Origin: Bacillota bacterium
GTDB taxonomy: Bacteria; Bacillota; Clostridia; Lachnospirales; Lachnospiraceae
DNA length: 64,000 nucleotides
Reading direction: 5' to 3'
Assembly (NCBI GenBank): GCA_023439505.1
Contig: JAEXNR010000017.1
Location: forward strand, 186,001-250,000
Below the pieces are notes generated by a model, which ran no database searches, was not told the origin of the DNA, and was given only the letters and a program-made list of their open reading frames with translations. Of this stretch, positions 52,874 through 62,529 are shown piece by piece; position 1 is the first letter of the stretch; each line of letters opens with the position of its first letter. Position numbers and translations under genes: made by a program.

Positions 52874-54262
52874 ATGGATCAAAGAAAAGTATTTATTAAC
52901 GAGCATAACAATTTGCTGCAGTTAGAGGAGCCGATTTATCCTCTGGTAGATGTGACGGAACCCAATGTATTTCGCAATCTGTTCCCTTATGACGATATTC
53001 CGAAAATTGCATTCAATGACCGAATTGTTCCACATAATATGCCGGAAGAGATATTTATTACGGACACTACATTTCGTGATGGACAGCAATCCAGAGCTCC
53101 TTATACCACCGAACAAATTGTTGCCATGTATGAATATCTTCATCGACTTGGCGGTCCCAAGGGGATTATCAGACAAAGTGAATTCTTCCTGTACAGCAAA
53201 AAAGACAGAGATGCAGTATATCGGTGTATGGAAAAAGGATATGAGTTTCCGGAGGTGACCTCATGGATTAGAGCCAGCAAGAAGGATTTTGAACTTGTAA
53301 AAGATCTGGGTATGAAAGAAACCGGAATTTTGGTAAGTTGTTCCGATTATCATATTTTCTATAAGATGAAAATGACAAGAAGAGAAGCGATGAATCATTA
53401 TCTGAGTGTGATCAGAGAATGTCTTGAAACAGGGGTATCTCCAAGATGTCACCTGGAGGATATTACTCGTTCTGATATTCATGGTTTTGTTATTCCTTTT
53501 TGCAATGAACTGATGAAATTAAGTGAAATATATCAGATTCCTGTAAAAATCAGAGCTTGTGATACCATGGGGTATGGAGTAAACTTTGCGGGAGCGGTAA
53601 TTCCCCGTTCTGTACAGGGTATTATCTATGGGTTATCCACTCACGCAGGTGTACCATCCAAATGGTTAGAGTGGCATGGACATAATGATTTTTATAAGGC
53701 AGTTACCAATTCCACTACCGCCTGGTTATATGGTGCGGCAGCTGTAAACTGTTCCTTATTCGGGATCGGGGAGAGAACCGGCAATACACCTCTTGAAGCA
53801 ATGGTATTTGAGTATGCCCAGATCAAGGGGACCCTGGACGGGATGGATACTACGGTGATCACAGAATTGGCGGAGTATTATGAGAAGGAAATCGGCTATC
53901 GTGTTCCTTCCAGAACACCGTTTGTGGGAAAGAACTTCAATGTGACCCGTGCCGGTATTCATGCAGACGGTCTGCTCAAAAATGAAGAGATTTATAATAT
54001 ATTTGATACGGAAAAATTCTTAAACAGACCCGTACTGGTAGCAGTATCCAATACCTCCGGTTTGGCAGGAATCGCTCACTGGATGAACACATTCTATCGT
54101 TTAAAGGGAGACAAGGCCATTGATAAAGGGCACCCGTTGGTTTCAAAAATTAAGACATGGGTGGATAAGGAATATGAGACCGGCCGTGTAACAGTGATTA
54201 CTGATGAGGAATTAATAAAAATTATTAATAAATACAAAGATGAAATGCAGATTGTGCTGTAA
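52874..54262 (+). CDS. probable Re-type citrate synthase (homocitrate/isopropylmalate synthase family)
   Basis: A 462-residue DRE-TIM-type enzyme. FITDTTFRDGQQSRAPYTTE is the signature; metal and substrate residues appear in RCHLEDITRSDIHGF and EWHGHNDFYKAVTN. Among this family the closest architecture known to me is the clostridial Re-citrate synthase, which joins acetyl-CoA and oxaloacetate. The isocitrate dehydrogenase gene just downstream supports citrate, rather than homocitrate or isopropylmalate, as product. GGAG precedes the ATG at 52874; the ATG at 52859 has no site. No aconitase gene is in the window. Confidence 0.82.
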   Translation: MDQRKVFINEHNNLLQLEEPIYPLVDVTEPNVFRNLFPYDDIPKIAFNDRIVPHNMPEEIFITDTTFRDGQQSRAPYTTEQIVAMYEYLHRLGGPKGIIRQSEFFLYSKKDRDAVYRCMEKGYEFPEVTSWIRASKKDFELVKDLGMKETGILVSCSDYHIFYKMKMTRREAMNHYLSVIRECLETGVSPRCHLEDITRSDIHGFVIPFCNELMKLSEIYQIPVKIRACDTMGYGVNFAGAVIPRSVQGIIYGLSTHAGVPSKWLEWHGHNDFYKAVTNSTTAWLYGAAAVNCSLFGIGERTGNTPLEAMVFEYAQIKGTLDGMDTTVITELAEYYEKEIGYRVPSRTPFVGKNFNVTRAGIHADGLLKNEEIYNIFDTEKFLNRPVLVAVSNTSGLAGIAHWMNTFYRLKGDKAIDKGHPLVSKIKTWVDKEYETGRVTVITDEELIKIINKYKDEMQIVL

Positions 54263-54419
54263 TTAATTGATAAAATGGAAGTAATTTCATCATAATGTCA
54301 ACTTCAGTTTGACAAGCAAGTTAGAAAGACATAAAATAATTACTGGGTATGGCTACTGTCAAATCCGGCAGAATAAGGATTGCCTAAACAATAGGTACTT
54401 ACATGAATCGGAGGTCAAT

Positions 54420-55589
54420 ATGATAGCTACAGAGAAAATTGAAGAAGCAAAAGAGAAGTTTGGAAAATTATTGTTGGAACAATTGCAAAGAGTGGAAGTG
54501 ATGAAAGCTCAGGGAGATTTTGTGAATTATAAATCTCTGGATAATATTATAATCGGAGTATGCGGCGGAGACGGAATCGGACCGGCGATTACCTCCCAGG
54601 CACAACGTGTTTTGGAGTACTTACTGCAGGATGATATGAAAGCTGGTAAGGTAACCTTCCGTACAATCGAAGGACTTACCATTGAACGCAGAGCGCAGGA
54701 GAATGCAGCAATTCCTGCAGAGGTTTTAGAAGAGCTGAAAGAATGTCATGTTATTTTAAAAGGACCCACTACAACACCCAGAAAAGGTGATCCATGGCCG
54801 AATGTGGAAAGTGCCAATGTTGCCATGAGAAAGGAACTGGATCTTTTTGCTAATGTAAGACCGGTTCGGATTCCTGAGATGGGCATTGACTGGACCTTCT
54901 ATCGTGAGAACACAGAGGGAGCATATGCAGTAGGCAGTAAAGGTGTTCATGTTACACAGGACCTGGGTGTGGACTTTACGGTTGTTACTTCCCAGGGTAC
55001 GGAGCGCATCATACGGGCTGCTTTTGAATATGCCAGGGCCAACGGTAAGACCAGAGTGACTGCGGTTACCAAGGCCAACATCATTAAAACTACAGATGGA
55101 AAATTCCTTGATATTTTTCGTGAGATGGCAAAAGAATATCCGGAGATTACAGCGGATGACTGGTATATTGATATCATGACTGCAAAACTTGTGGATGAAA
55201 AGAGAAGAAAAGATTTCCAGGTGGTTGTACTTCCAAACCTCTACGGTGATATTATCACGGATGAAGCGGCTGAATTTCAGGGCGGTGTAGGTACCGCCGG
55301 AAGTGCCAATATTGGTAAACGTTATGCTATGTTTGAAGCAATCCATGGTTCTGCACCGCGTATGGTACAGGAAGGCAGAGATATTTATGCGGATCCATGC
55401 AGTATGGTTCGTGCCGGCGCAATGCTTCTGGCCCACATCGGTTATACCGGGGAAGCGGATAAATTATACCGTGCTCTGGATATCTGTACGGTAACCGAAA
55501 AGAAATTGGTACTCACGGGCAGAGACACAGGCGCTACCGGAGCTCAATTTGCTGATTATCTGATGGAGACAATTGAACAAATGAATTAG
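54420..55589 (+). CDS. icd: isocitrate dehydrogenase (isocitrate/isopropylmalate dehydrogenase family)
   Basis: A 389-residue oxidative decarboxylase turning isocitrate into 2-oxoglutarate. GGDGIGPAIT opens the fold, FANVRPVRI and YRENTEGAYAVGSKG bind substrate, and NLYGDIITDEAAEFQGGVG carries the metal-binding Asp. Isopropylmalate dehydrogenases share these motifs; pairing with the citrate synthase favours isocitrate. Together they feed glutamate synthesis by a partial TCA path. CGGAGG precedes the ATG at 54420; the longer frame from 54309 is not used. Cofactor (NAD or NADP) is not clear. Confidence 0.88.
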   Translation: MIATEKIEEAKEKFGKLLLEQLQRVEVMKAQGDFVNYKSLDNIIIGVCGGDGIGPAITSQAQRVLEYLLQDDMKAGKVTFRTIEGLTIERRAQENAAIPAEVLEELKECHVILKGPTTTPRKGDPWPNVESANVAMRKELDLFANVRPVRIPEMGIDWTFYRENTEGAYAVGSKGVHVTQDLGVDFTVVTSQGTERIIRAAFEYARANGKTRVTAVTKANIIKTTDGKFLDIFREMAKEYPEITADDWYIDIMTAKLVDEKRRKDFQVVVLPNLYGDIITDEAAEFQGGVGTAGSANIGKRYAMFEAIHGSAPRMVQEGRDIYADPCSMVRAGAMLLAHIGYTGEADKLYRALDICTVTEKKLVLTGRDTGATGAQFADYLMETIEQMN

Positions 55590-55659
55590 TTGTTTCATCT
55601 GAAAGAGCCGAAAAGACGTCAAAACATGCCTGAGAGTTTATCAATAAGGAGGGAAATCC

Positions 55660-56328
55660 TTGGAAGATTCATATCTTCAAAAAGAGGCGACAGATAAATA
55701 TTCGCTGCGGGGGCGGGTATTCAATAAAATCAGGGAGGATATCCTCTCCGGTGTTTACCAGGAAAATGAAGAATTAAAGGAAAATACAATTGGAATTGAA
55801 CTTGGTGTCAGCCGAACCCCTGTCAGAGAAGCCCTGAGACAATTGGAATTAGAAGGTCTGGTTACCATTATTCCAAATAAAGGGGCATATGTTACCGGAA
55901 TTACGTCAAAGGATATTCATGATATTTATATCATCCGTTCTTATCTTGAAGGTTTATGTGCCAAATGGGCATGTGAGAATATCACAGAAGAGCAGATCGA
56001 GGCATTGGATGAGATTCTGTATTTATCGGAATTTCACACGAGAAGAAGTCATAATGAGCAGCTGGTCGAATTGGACAACAAGTTTCACCATTTAATCTAC
56101 AAGGCATCCGGCAGCAAGATATTAAACCATGTGTTATCTGATTTTCATCATTATGTAGAGCGAATCCGTAAAATTACGTTATCCCGTTCCTCCAGAGCGA
56201 CGAAATCAAATGAAGAACATGCTTTGATTCTGGATGCAATAAAGAAGCGGGATTCAGAGCTGGCGGAATCTTTGGCACATGATCATATTATGAATACCAT
56301 AAAGAATATAAGTGAACAGGGACTTTAA
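55660..56328 (+). CDS. GntR-family regulator, FCD subfamily
   Basis: A 222-residue repressor-type protein. The winged helix covers about residues 15-85 with GIELGVSRTPVREALRQLELEGLV and a PNKGAYV wing. The FCD effector domain fills the rest; metal or ligand residues appear in LDNKFHHLIYKASGS and HALILDAIKKRD. A TTG start with AAGGAGGG is used. As last gene of the citrate synthase-isocitrate dehydrogenase operon it probably controls that operon through the palindrome at 52823-52834, perhaps sensing a carboxylic acid. Confidence 0.88.
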   Translation: MEDSYLQKEATDKYSLRGRVFNKIREDILSGVYQENEELKENTIGIELGVSRTPVREALRQLELEGLVTIIPNKGAYVTGITSKDIHDIYIIRSYLEGLCAKWACENITEEQIEALDEILYLSEFHTRRSHNEQLVELDNKFHHLIYKASGSKILNHVLSDFHHYVERIRKITLSRSSRATKSNEEHALILDAIKKRDSELAESLAHDHIMNTIKNISEQGL

Positions 56329-56371
56329 AAAGAGACTGTATAGAACCTCCGGTTCTATACAGTCTCTTTGT
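56328..56371 (+). terminator. strong terminator after the gntR gene
   Basis: AAAGAGACTGTATAGAACC (56329-56347) is the exact 19-base complement of GGTTCTATACAGTCTCTTT (56351-56369), with a three-base loop. It ends the operon. Confidence 0.85.
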
Positions 56372-56456
56372 TCTCTGAGCGTCAGGGGGTGTCTTATCCG
56401 GCAAAAATACCTCCGGTACTAAAATCAACAAGAAGTTAAGGCAGCCGGGTTCTGTA

Positions 56457-56927
56457 TTATCGTCTTAATCCGTTAAAAATGATGACCGGAGCAAATACGA
56501 ACGGAGTTGCGAAAAACAGAATCAGTGAAACAGGTAAAAAGGCGGAAGGTAACGGGGCCGCAGTGGAAATATAATAAATTATGAAAATGAAAATACTGAT
56601 CATTTCGACCTTTGATAAGGTGAGCATTAATTTAATGGTACGAAATGTCATGCTGCTTTTACCTCCGGATTTGTCCGGATGGAACAAGAGCGTCGGTATC
56701 AGAGATATGGCAGAAATAAAAAAGTAAATTAAGATACTGACAGCCGGTAATGCCAGCATCTCCTTTTTTGATGTCCATTTGGTGATTTCACCTTTCGCGT
56801 TATAGTGTCCGGGAATTTGATCCGGAATTTGATTCCATCGTATGCCAAGATAAAGAATCATGCCAAGAACAAGGATGAGACCGATTATTTCCAGAAATGT
56901 CTGGAATTTTGCCATGGTAAATTTCAT
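56457..56927 (-). CDS. DUF1648 membrane protein
   Basis: A 156-residue membrane protein with four hydrophobic stretches. RWNQIPDQIPGHYNAKGEITKW is the DUF1648 signature, also found in the N-terminus of SdpI-like immunity proteins. Function is unknown; envelope stress or peptide resistance is possible. It lies 36 bases downstream of the ABC-F gene on the same strand, so the two may be cotranscribed. Confidence 0.8.
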   Translation of the reverse strand: MKFTMAKFQTFLEIIGLILVLGMILYLGIRWNQIPDQIPGHYNAKGEITKWTSKKEMLALPAVSILIYFFISAISLIPTLLFHPDKSGGKSSMTFRTIKLMLTLSKVEMISIFIFIIYYISTAAPLPSAFLPVSLILFFATPFVFAPVIIFNGLRR

Positions 56928-56962
56928 AAGCTACCTCCATAATTGTATAAAACAGGAACAAA

Positions 56963-58945
56963 TTAATCTTCAGCTGCCAGAACTTCCCATACTTCCATCA
57001 GCTCTTCCAGGCGAACTTCAAGTTCCTTCTTTTCCTTATTTAATTGAAGCAATCTGGAAACGTCGGTAAAGACCTCTTCCTTTGTCAATAGAAGATCAAT
57101 TTCCTCATTGCGTGCTTCTAAATCATGAATTTCGTCCTCTGTTTTCTTTAAGTCACTTTTTCTTTTTCGAAGGCGGGACTGCTCTTCCTTTTGTTGCTGC
57201 CAACTTAGCTTGTTGTCACTGATATCCTCTGCCAAACCTGCATTTGAATTGTTGTTTTGTACTGACGCAGGAAATGCGCCGGGTTTACCGGTTGGCATCA
57301 CCGCGCCGGAGACTGGCCTGCCAAGATAGGCAGCCTCTATCTCCGGCTTCTTCTCTAAATAATAATCATAATTTCCGATATAATTTAAAAGTGTCTGTTC
57401 TGTCAGATCCAGAATACGTGTTGCAGTTTTATTGATAAAATAACGGTCATGGGAAACATACAATACAGTTCCGGTATAAGCATTGATGGCATTCTCCAAT
57501 ATTTCCTTGGAGACAATATCCAGGTGATTGGTAGGTTCATCCAGGATTAAGAGGTTTGCCTCTGAGAGCATCAGTTTGGCAAGGGAAACCCGTCCCCGCT
57601 CGCCTCCGCTGATATCCCTGATCAGCTTAAATACATCATCCTCGGTAAACAGGAAGGCAGCAAGAATATTACGTATGGCTGTATTGTCCAGGCTGGGATA
57701 CGTATCCGAGAGTTCATCAAATAAAGTTTTATTCGGATCCAGTACCTGATGCTCCTGGTCATAATAGCCCACCATAACCTTTGTTCCCAGCCGGATTTCT
57801 CCATCATCACACGTTGTCTGACCGTTGATTATCTTGAGAATAGTAGTTTTGCCCGTTCCGTTATTTCCTATGATAGCAACCCTCTCTCCCCGTTTCATAT
57901 CAAAATTAAGATGGGAGAATAAATGCAGATTTCCATAGGACTTGGACAAATCCTTTACGGACAGGACATCATTGCCGCTGATAATCCGGGGCTCTAAATG
58001 GAAGTGCATCTGGTTCTCTTCGGTAACGGGACGTTCCCGTCGCTCGATTTTATCAAGCATCTTTTCGCGGCTCTCGGCACGCTTGATGGATTTTTCCCGA
58101 TTAAAGGAGCGAAGTTTTGCTATCACTTCTTCCTGATGCTTTATCTCTTTTTGCTGATTGGAATATTGTTTTAGCAGCGCATGCTGCAGCATGGATTTCT
58201 TATCAGTATAGTCAGTATAATTCCCTTCATAGCTTTGGGATCTGCCATGATCCAGTTCAATTACCTTCGTAACAACTTTATCTAAGAAATACCGGTCATG
58301 GGCTACTACTACGACAGCGCCCGGGTAATTTAATAAAAATGTCTCCAGCCATGCAATTGATATGAGATCAAGATGATTGGTAGGCTCATCGAGCAGAATA
58401 ATATCCGGTTTGGACAGCAAAAGTTTTCCCAGTGCAATTCGTGTCTTTTGCCCTCCGGAAAGGGTATTTACCATCTTATCGAAATCATCTTCCGTAAAAC
58501 CAAGACCCTTTAGAATACCGATTACTTCACTTTTATAGGCGTAGCCATTTTTACTTTCAAATTCATGCATCAATCTGGTGTATTGATTCAGCATCTGTCC
58601 AAGTTCGGGTTCCACAGCATGCTTCATCTTATGCTCCAGAGCGCGGATATTTGCATCCAGGTCGATGATGTCCTGCTTTACCGTCATCATTTCATCATAT
58701 ATGGAATGATGGGAGGTCAGGTTTTGATGTTGAGCCAGATATCCCATGGTACTTCCTTTTGCCAGAATTACCTCTCCGGTATCTGCATTCATCTCGTTCA
58801 TTATGATTTTTAGTAAGGTTGATTTACCGGCACCGTTGATTCCAACAATAGCTGCTTTTTCTTTTTGGTTGACATGAAAGGTAACAGCCTTTAAAATATC
58901 TACTGTTCCGAATGATTTATTAATATTGTTACATGCTAATATCAT
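56963..58945 (-). CDS. ABC-F family ATPase
   Basis: A 660-residue protein with two ABC domains and no membrane segments, which acts on the ribosome rather than in transport. Walker A motifs are GINGAGKST and GNNGTGKTT; signatures are LSGGQKTRIALGK and ISGGERGRVSLAK; Walker B motifs end DEPTNHLD in both. The linker between domains (about 240-320) is charged and helical, and a C-terminal coiled coil covers the last 80 residues. It is closest in layout to YdiF/Uup-type housekeeping members; antibiotic resistance cannot be claimed. Confidence 0.93.
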   Translation of the reverse strand: MILACNNINKSFGTVDILKAVTFHVNQKEKAAIVGINGAGKSTLLKIIMNEMNADTGEVILAKGSTMGYLAQHQNLTSHHSIYDEMMTVKQDIIDLDANIRALEHKMKHAVEPELGQMLNQYTRLMHEFESKNGYAYKSEVIGILKGLGFTEDDFDKMVNTLSGGQKTRIALGKLLLSKPDIILLDEPTNHLDLISIAWLETFLLNYPGAVVVVAHDRYFLDKVVTKVIELDHGRSQSYEGNYTDYTDKKSMLQHALLKQYSNQQKEIKHQEEVIAKLRSFNREKSIKRAESREKMLDKIERRERPVTEENQMHFHLEPRIISGNDVLSVKDLSKSYGNLHLFSHLNFDMKRGERVAIIGNNGTGKTTILKIINGQTTCDDGEIRLGTKVMVGYYDQEHQVLDPNKTLFDELSDTYPSLDNTAIRNILAAFLFTEDDVFKLIRDISGGERGRVSLAKLMLSEANLLILDEPTNHLDIVSKEILENAINAYTGTVLYVSHDRYFINKTATRILDLTEQTLLNYIGNYDYYLEKKPEIEAAYLGRPVSGAVMPTGKPGAFPASVQNNNSNAGLAEDISDNKLSWQQQKEEQSRLRKRKSDLKKTEDEIHDLEARNEEIDLLLTKEEVFTDVSRLLQLNKEKKELEVRLEELMEVWEVLAAED

Positions 58946-59124
58946 GGTAGTTATCCCTCATCTAACTTTTTTGATCTTAAATTAACAACAGGTAGGAACT
59001 ATCGTTGCCTGTCTGGGGTGTAAGTTACTTCGCATTATTTAAAATATATTGAAAAAATTATAATAAAACAAAATTTCTTTGATTATTTTAGCATATGGAA
59101 CCTTACAAGTAAAGGAAAGATAGA

Positions 59125-59153
59125 TTGACTTATTATTAACAATTTTATATAAT
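59125..59153 (+). promoter_or_regulatory. rex promoter with Rex-box-like element
   Basis: TTGACT (59125-59130), a 17-base spacer and TATAAT (59148-59153). The 18 bases 59125-59142 have the spacing of a clostridial Rex site (TTGTTAA-n4-TTAACAA): the right half TTAACAA is perfect, the left half keeps only TTG. This suggests weak self-control. Confidence 0.45.
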
Positions 59154-59189
59154 TATCTTATTATTTGAGGAAGAGAAGGGGGAATTTCA

Positions 59190-59831
59190 TTGTACAAAAA
59201 CGAGATTTCAAAAGCTGTCATCAACAGATTACCAAGGTACTACAGATATCTGGGAGATTTGCTGGAAAAAGATGTTGTTCGAATTTCATCCAAGGAATTA
59301 AGTGAGAAGATGAAGGTGACTGCATCTCAGATCAGACAGGATCTGAATAATTTCGGCGGGTTTGGTCAGCAGGGATATGGTTATAATGTGGAATATCTTC
59401 ATTCTGAGATCGGAAAAATTCTGGGACTTGATAAAAAATACAATGTTATCATTATTGGTGCCGGTAATTTAGGACAAGCACTTGCAAATTATGTAGACTT
59501 TGAACGCCGCGGTTTTTTTATTAATAGTATTTTCGATGTTAACCCCAGGTTAATCGGAACCAAAATCAGAGGCGTTGAGGTGCAGGATATCAGCGAGCTG
59601 GAAGATTATCTGAAAGTTCATACCGTGGATATTGCAGCATTGACGGTTCCGAAAGAAAAAGCGCCTGTTCTTGCTTCAGATCTGGCGAAATGGGGGATAA
59701 GAGGAATCTGGAATTTCGCACCTACAGATTTAAACTTACCAAAAGAGATCACTGTTGAAAATGTACACTTAGCAGAGAGCCTGATGAAATTGTCCTATAT
59801 CTTATCGGAGAAAGAGAAGACTTTAAATTGA
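59190..59831 (+). CDS. rex: redox-sensing transcriptional repressor Rex
   Basis: A 213-residue repressor that senses the NADH/NAD+ ratio and controls fermentation genes. The N-terminal winged helix has INRLPRYYRYLGDLLEK and VTASQIRQDLNNFGGFGQQGYGY; the Rossmann domain has VIIIGAGNLGQALANY. The TTG start at 59190 has AAGGGGGAA upstream. It heads a rightward gene run of cofactor and cell-envelope functions. Confidence 0.96.
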   Translation: MYKNEISKAVINRLPRYYRYLGDLLEKDVVRISSKELSEKMKVTASQIRQDLNNFGGFGQQGYGYNVEYLHSEIGKILGLDKKYNVIIIGAGNLGQALANYVDFERRGFFINSIFDVNPRLIGTKIRGVEVQDISELEDYLKVHTVDIAALTVPKEKAPVLASDLAKWGIRGIWNFAPTDLNLPKEITVENVHLAESLMKLSYILSEKEKTLN

Positions 59832-59869
59832 TTCGGGCATAGACACTGAAAGGGACCGGTTATAATACC

Positions 59870-60487
59870 ATGGCAAAAAGGGAGAAAAAGGCTGATATCA
59901 ATATTAATATAAAGAATAAGAAAATACCCATTCTTACCCTGGATGCGCGCTGGCATGAATTATTTCCAGAGAGAAGCAAGACCTCTGTTATAAAAGATCT
60001 GGAGCAAAGGGTGAAAGAACTTTTAAAGAAACAGGGAAAATTAGTAAATGATATAAAGGATATGAAAACCTTAAAAAACAGTCTGCTCAGGGAAATACTT
60101 CAAAACATGAATATAGGAAATGACATTCATGCAAAATCAAAAGAGAAAAAGATGGGACAGAATAAGCAGTTTATTACTGAACTAAATGAAAAAATAGATA
60201 CTGCAATGGATGAGCTTTCTGAAATCCCATATCAAATTAAGGAAGTGAATGAAGCACTGATGCTGGAAAGCCTGAAGATTTGTTATGGCAATCTGGAAGA
60301 CTACCATACACAGCTGCATGAAATTACAGACAGCATTGAAAAAATGAGAGAAGAGTTAAAGAAGAAAATCATTCTCAAGCAGGAACTGGAGGAGAATAAT
60401 GCAAAGGTATATTCCTATCTCCATGACCTTTTGGGCCCTGAAATTATGGAACATATCGATAGAAACACGCAATTGAATCAGAAATAA
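59870..60487 (+). CDS. hypothetical coiled-coil protein
   Basis: I do not recognise a named family. The 205-residue protein begins with a basic stretch and NKKIPILTLDARWHELFPE, then long charged helices (about residues 40-75, 105-185) likely to form coiled coils. There is no membrane segment or catalytic motif. It lies 38 bases after rex and 24 bases before acpS, so it is cotranscribed and probably conserved in related genomes. The LDARWHELFP motif near the N-terminus could be an interaction site. Confidence 0.75.
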   Translation: MAKREKKADININIKNKKIPILTLDARWHELFPERSKTSVIKDLEQRVKELLKKQGKLVNDIKDMKTLKNSLLREILQNMNIGNDIHAKSKEKKMGQNKQFITELNEKIDTAMDELSEIPYQIKEVNEALMLESLKICYGNLEDYHTQLHEITDSIEKMREELKKKIILKQELEENNAKVYSYLHDLLGPEIMEHIDRNTQLNQK

Positions 60488-60511
60488 CAGGAAAAGAAAG
60501 AGCGGTTTTGA

Positions 60512-60871
60512 ATGATAATCGGAATAGGTACTGATCTTATAGAGGTAAATCGTGTTCTTCATGCTTGTGAGAACAACAAGTTCTTGAAGAGGTGCTATAC
60601 ATCCGGTGAGATTGCATTAATCACAGCGGACAAAAAAAAGTCCGCAGATAATTTTGCGGTAAAGGAAGCGGTTGCCAAGATGTTTGGTACCGGTTTTCGG
60701 GGATTTTCGCTGATCGATATTGAAGTACTAAGGGATGAATACGGAAAACCCTTTGTTAACTTATATGGAAGGGCTGCAGGTCTTGCGAAGGACCTGGGAG
60801 TTAATAGGATCCATGTTTCCATTACCAATACAAAGGATTATGCCAGTGCATTTGTGATAGGAGAATGTTGA
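60512..60871 (+). CDS. acpS: holo-[acyl-carrier-protein] synthase
   Basis: A 119-residue transferase that moves 4'-phosphopantetheine from CoA to acyl carrier protein. GIGTDLIEVNRV (metal Asp) and FAVKEAVAKMFGTGFRG (Glu and Lys) are the signatures, with HVSITNTKDYASAFV at the end. Length typical. It sits before the NAD(P)HX repair gene, a common order in Firmicutes. Confidence 0.96.
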   Translation: MIIGIGTDLIEVNRVLHACENNKFLKRCYTSGEIALITADKKKSADNFAVKEAVAKMFGTGFRGFSLIDIEVLRDEYGKPFVNLYGRAAGLAKDLGVNRIHVSITNTKDYASAFVIGEC

Positions 60872-60914
60872 AGCGGATTCTATTTGACGTTCTTAAAGAA
60901 GGGTATGTTGGTTT

Positions 60915-62492
60915 ATGAGATATGCAGTTAATGCTGAGGAAATGAAGAGGATTGATCAATATACAGTCGAAAAAACGAAAATTCCGGCTGTTTTGTTGAT
61001 GGAAAGAGCAGCGATTGAAGTTACGATAGCTATGAAACAGGTAATACAAAAGCAGGATCGGATACTGGCAGTATGCGGTATGGGCAATAATGGCGGAGAT
61101 GGAATTGCAGCGGGTAGAATTCTGTATTTACAGGGTTACCAGGTTGCAATTCTTTTTGTTGGTGATGAGAAGAAGGTGACAGAACAGACGAAGCTGCAAC
61201 TGGAGATTGCACGTAATCTAGACATTCCTATGGAACATGTCAATCATCTTGCAGAATATAATGTGATAATTGACGCTGTGTTTGGGGTGGGATTATCCAG
61301 ACCCGTCACCGGGGAATACGCTGAACTTATCACCGGGATCAATAAAGCACGCTGCAGCAGTGATATTTTATGGGAGCAAAACAGAAGAAGGGTCTTCGCG
61401 GTTGATATTCCTTCGGGGATATCAGCAGATGATGGTTCTGCTATGAATATTGCGGTCAGAGCAGATATGACAATTACCTTTGGATATCATAAATTGGGGT
61501 TATTGCTCCATCCCGGGGCAGATTATGCAGGAGAAGTAATTGTCGCAGACATTGGATTTCCAAAAGTCGCAGAAAGGAGTGTTCAACCGGGCGCCTTCTA
61601 TTATGAGCAGAAGGATCTTAAGAGAATACCCGCCCGTCACAATTACAGCAACAAGGGAACCTACGGGAAGGTCTTGATCATCGGGGGATCGAAAGGGATG
61701 AGCGGTGCTCCCTGCTTGTCAGCAAGAGCTGCATACAAGACGGGTGTGGGTCTGGTTAAGATCTTAACATCTTATGAGAACCGGAATATTATGCAAACCG
61801 TGATACCGGAAGCATTATTTGCTGCCCATGATGATATCTGCCTGACGCCGGAAGAAAGAAGGAAGAGGATATCAGAGAGTCTGAACTGGGCAACTGTAAT
61901 TGTAATCGGTCCGGGACTTGGGAACTCAGAGAGTGCAAGAGAGCTCTTATTTCAGGTTATTCGGGAGGCAAAGGTTCCGGTGATTCTGGATGCGGATGGT
62001 CTGAATATCCTGGCAAAGGAAATGGATGATCGGGGTCTGACAGGGAAAGACCGCCTGGCGTATCTTGATTTATTTTTAAAGGAAGGAACAATAGTAACAC
62101 CACATATGTTGGAATTGTCCAGATTACTTGGTGTTGATTTGAATGAAATCTCCCGTCATCTGATTGACACCGCAGCAGTATGTTCTTCTCATAGCAAGTT
62201 GGTATATGCCATTAAGGATGCCAGAACTGTGGTGACGATTCAGGAGAAACTGTATCTGAATACCTCCGGTAATCATGGGATGGCAACGGGAGGCAGCGGA
62301 GATGTACTTACTGGTGTAATCGCTGCGCTAATCGCTCAGGGAATGAGCCCGGACGAGGCCGCCTGCCTTGGCGTGTATCTTCATGGAACCGCCGGAGATG
62401 CTGCCGCAAAGGAGAAGGGAGCTTATTCTATGATGGCAGGTGACATAGTGAATGCAATAGAGATAATCTTAAAGAATGTTGTAAATTTATGA
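60915..62492 (+). CDS. nnr: bifunctional NAD(P)HX epimerase / ADP-dependent dehydratase
   Basis: A 525-residue repair enzyme that restores NAD(P)H from its damaged hydrated form. The N-terminal YjeF epimerase domain (about 1-220) has CGMGNNGGDGIAAGRIL and VFGVGLSRPVTGEYA; the C-terminal ribokinase-like dehydratase domain (about 230-520) has GGSKGMSGAPCLSARAAY, LDADGLNIL and GGSGDVLTGVIAALIAQG. Full-length two-domain form. It starts 43 bases after acpS. Confidence 0.95.
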   Translation: MRYAVNAEEMKRIDQYTVEKTKIPAVLLMERAAIEVTIAMKQVIQKQDRILAVCGMGNNGGDGIAAGRILYLQGYQVAILFVGDEKKVTEQTKLQLEIARNLDIPMEHVNHLAEYNVIIDAVFGVGLSRPVTGEYAELITGINKARCSSDILWEQNRRRVFAVDIPSGISADDGSAMNIAVRADMTITFGYHKLGLLLHPGADYAGEVIVADIGFPKVAERSVQPGAFYYEQKDLKRIPARHNYSNKGTYGKVLIIGGSKGMSGAPCLSARAAYKTGVGLVKILTSYENRNIMQTVIPEALFAAHDDICLTPEERRKRISESLNWATVIVIGPGLGNSESARELLFQVIREAKVPVILDADGLNILAKEMDDRGLTGKDRLAYLDLFLKEGTIVTPHMLELSRLLGVDLNEISRHLIDTAAVCSSHSKLVYAIKDARTVVTIQEKLYLNTSGNHGMATGGSGDVLTGVIAALIAQGMSPDEAACLGVYLHGTAGDAAAKEKGAYSMMAGDIVNAIEIILKNVVNL

Positions 62493-62529
62493 GGTTAAGT
62501 TTAATTTATATGGAAAGGCCGTAACCACG

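Noticed and set aside
54756..55436. 226-codon minus-strand frame inside the isocitrate dehydrogenase gene
   Set aside because: It is antisense to a well-supported gene, has no ribosome binding site and no recognisable motif.
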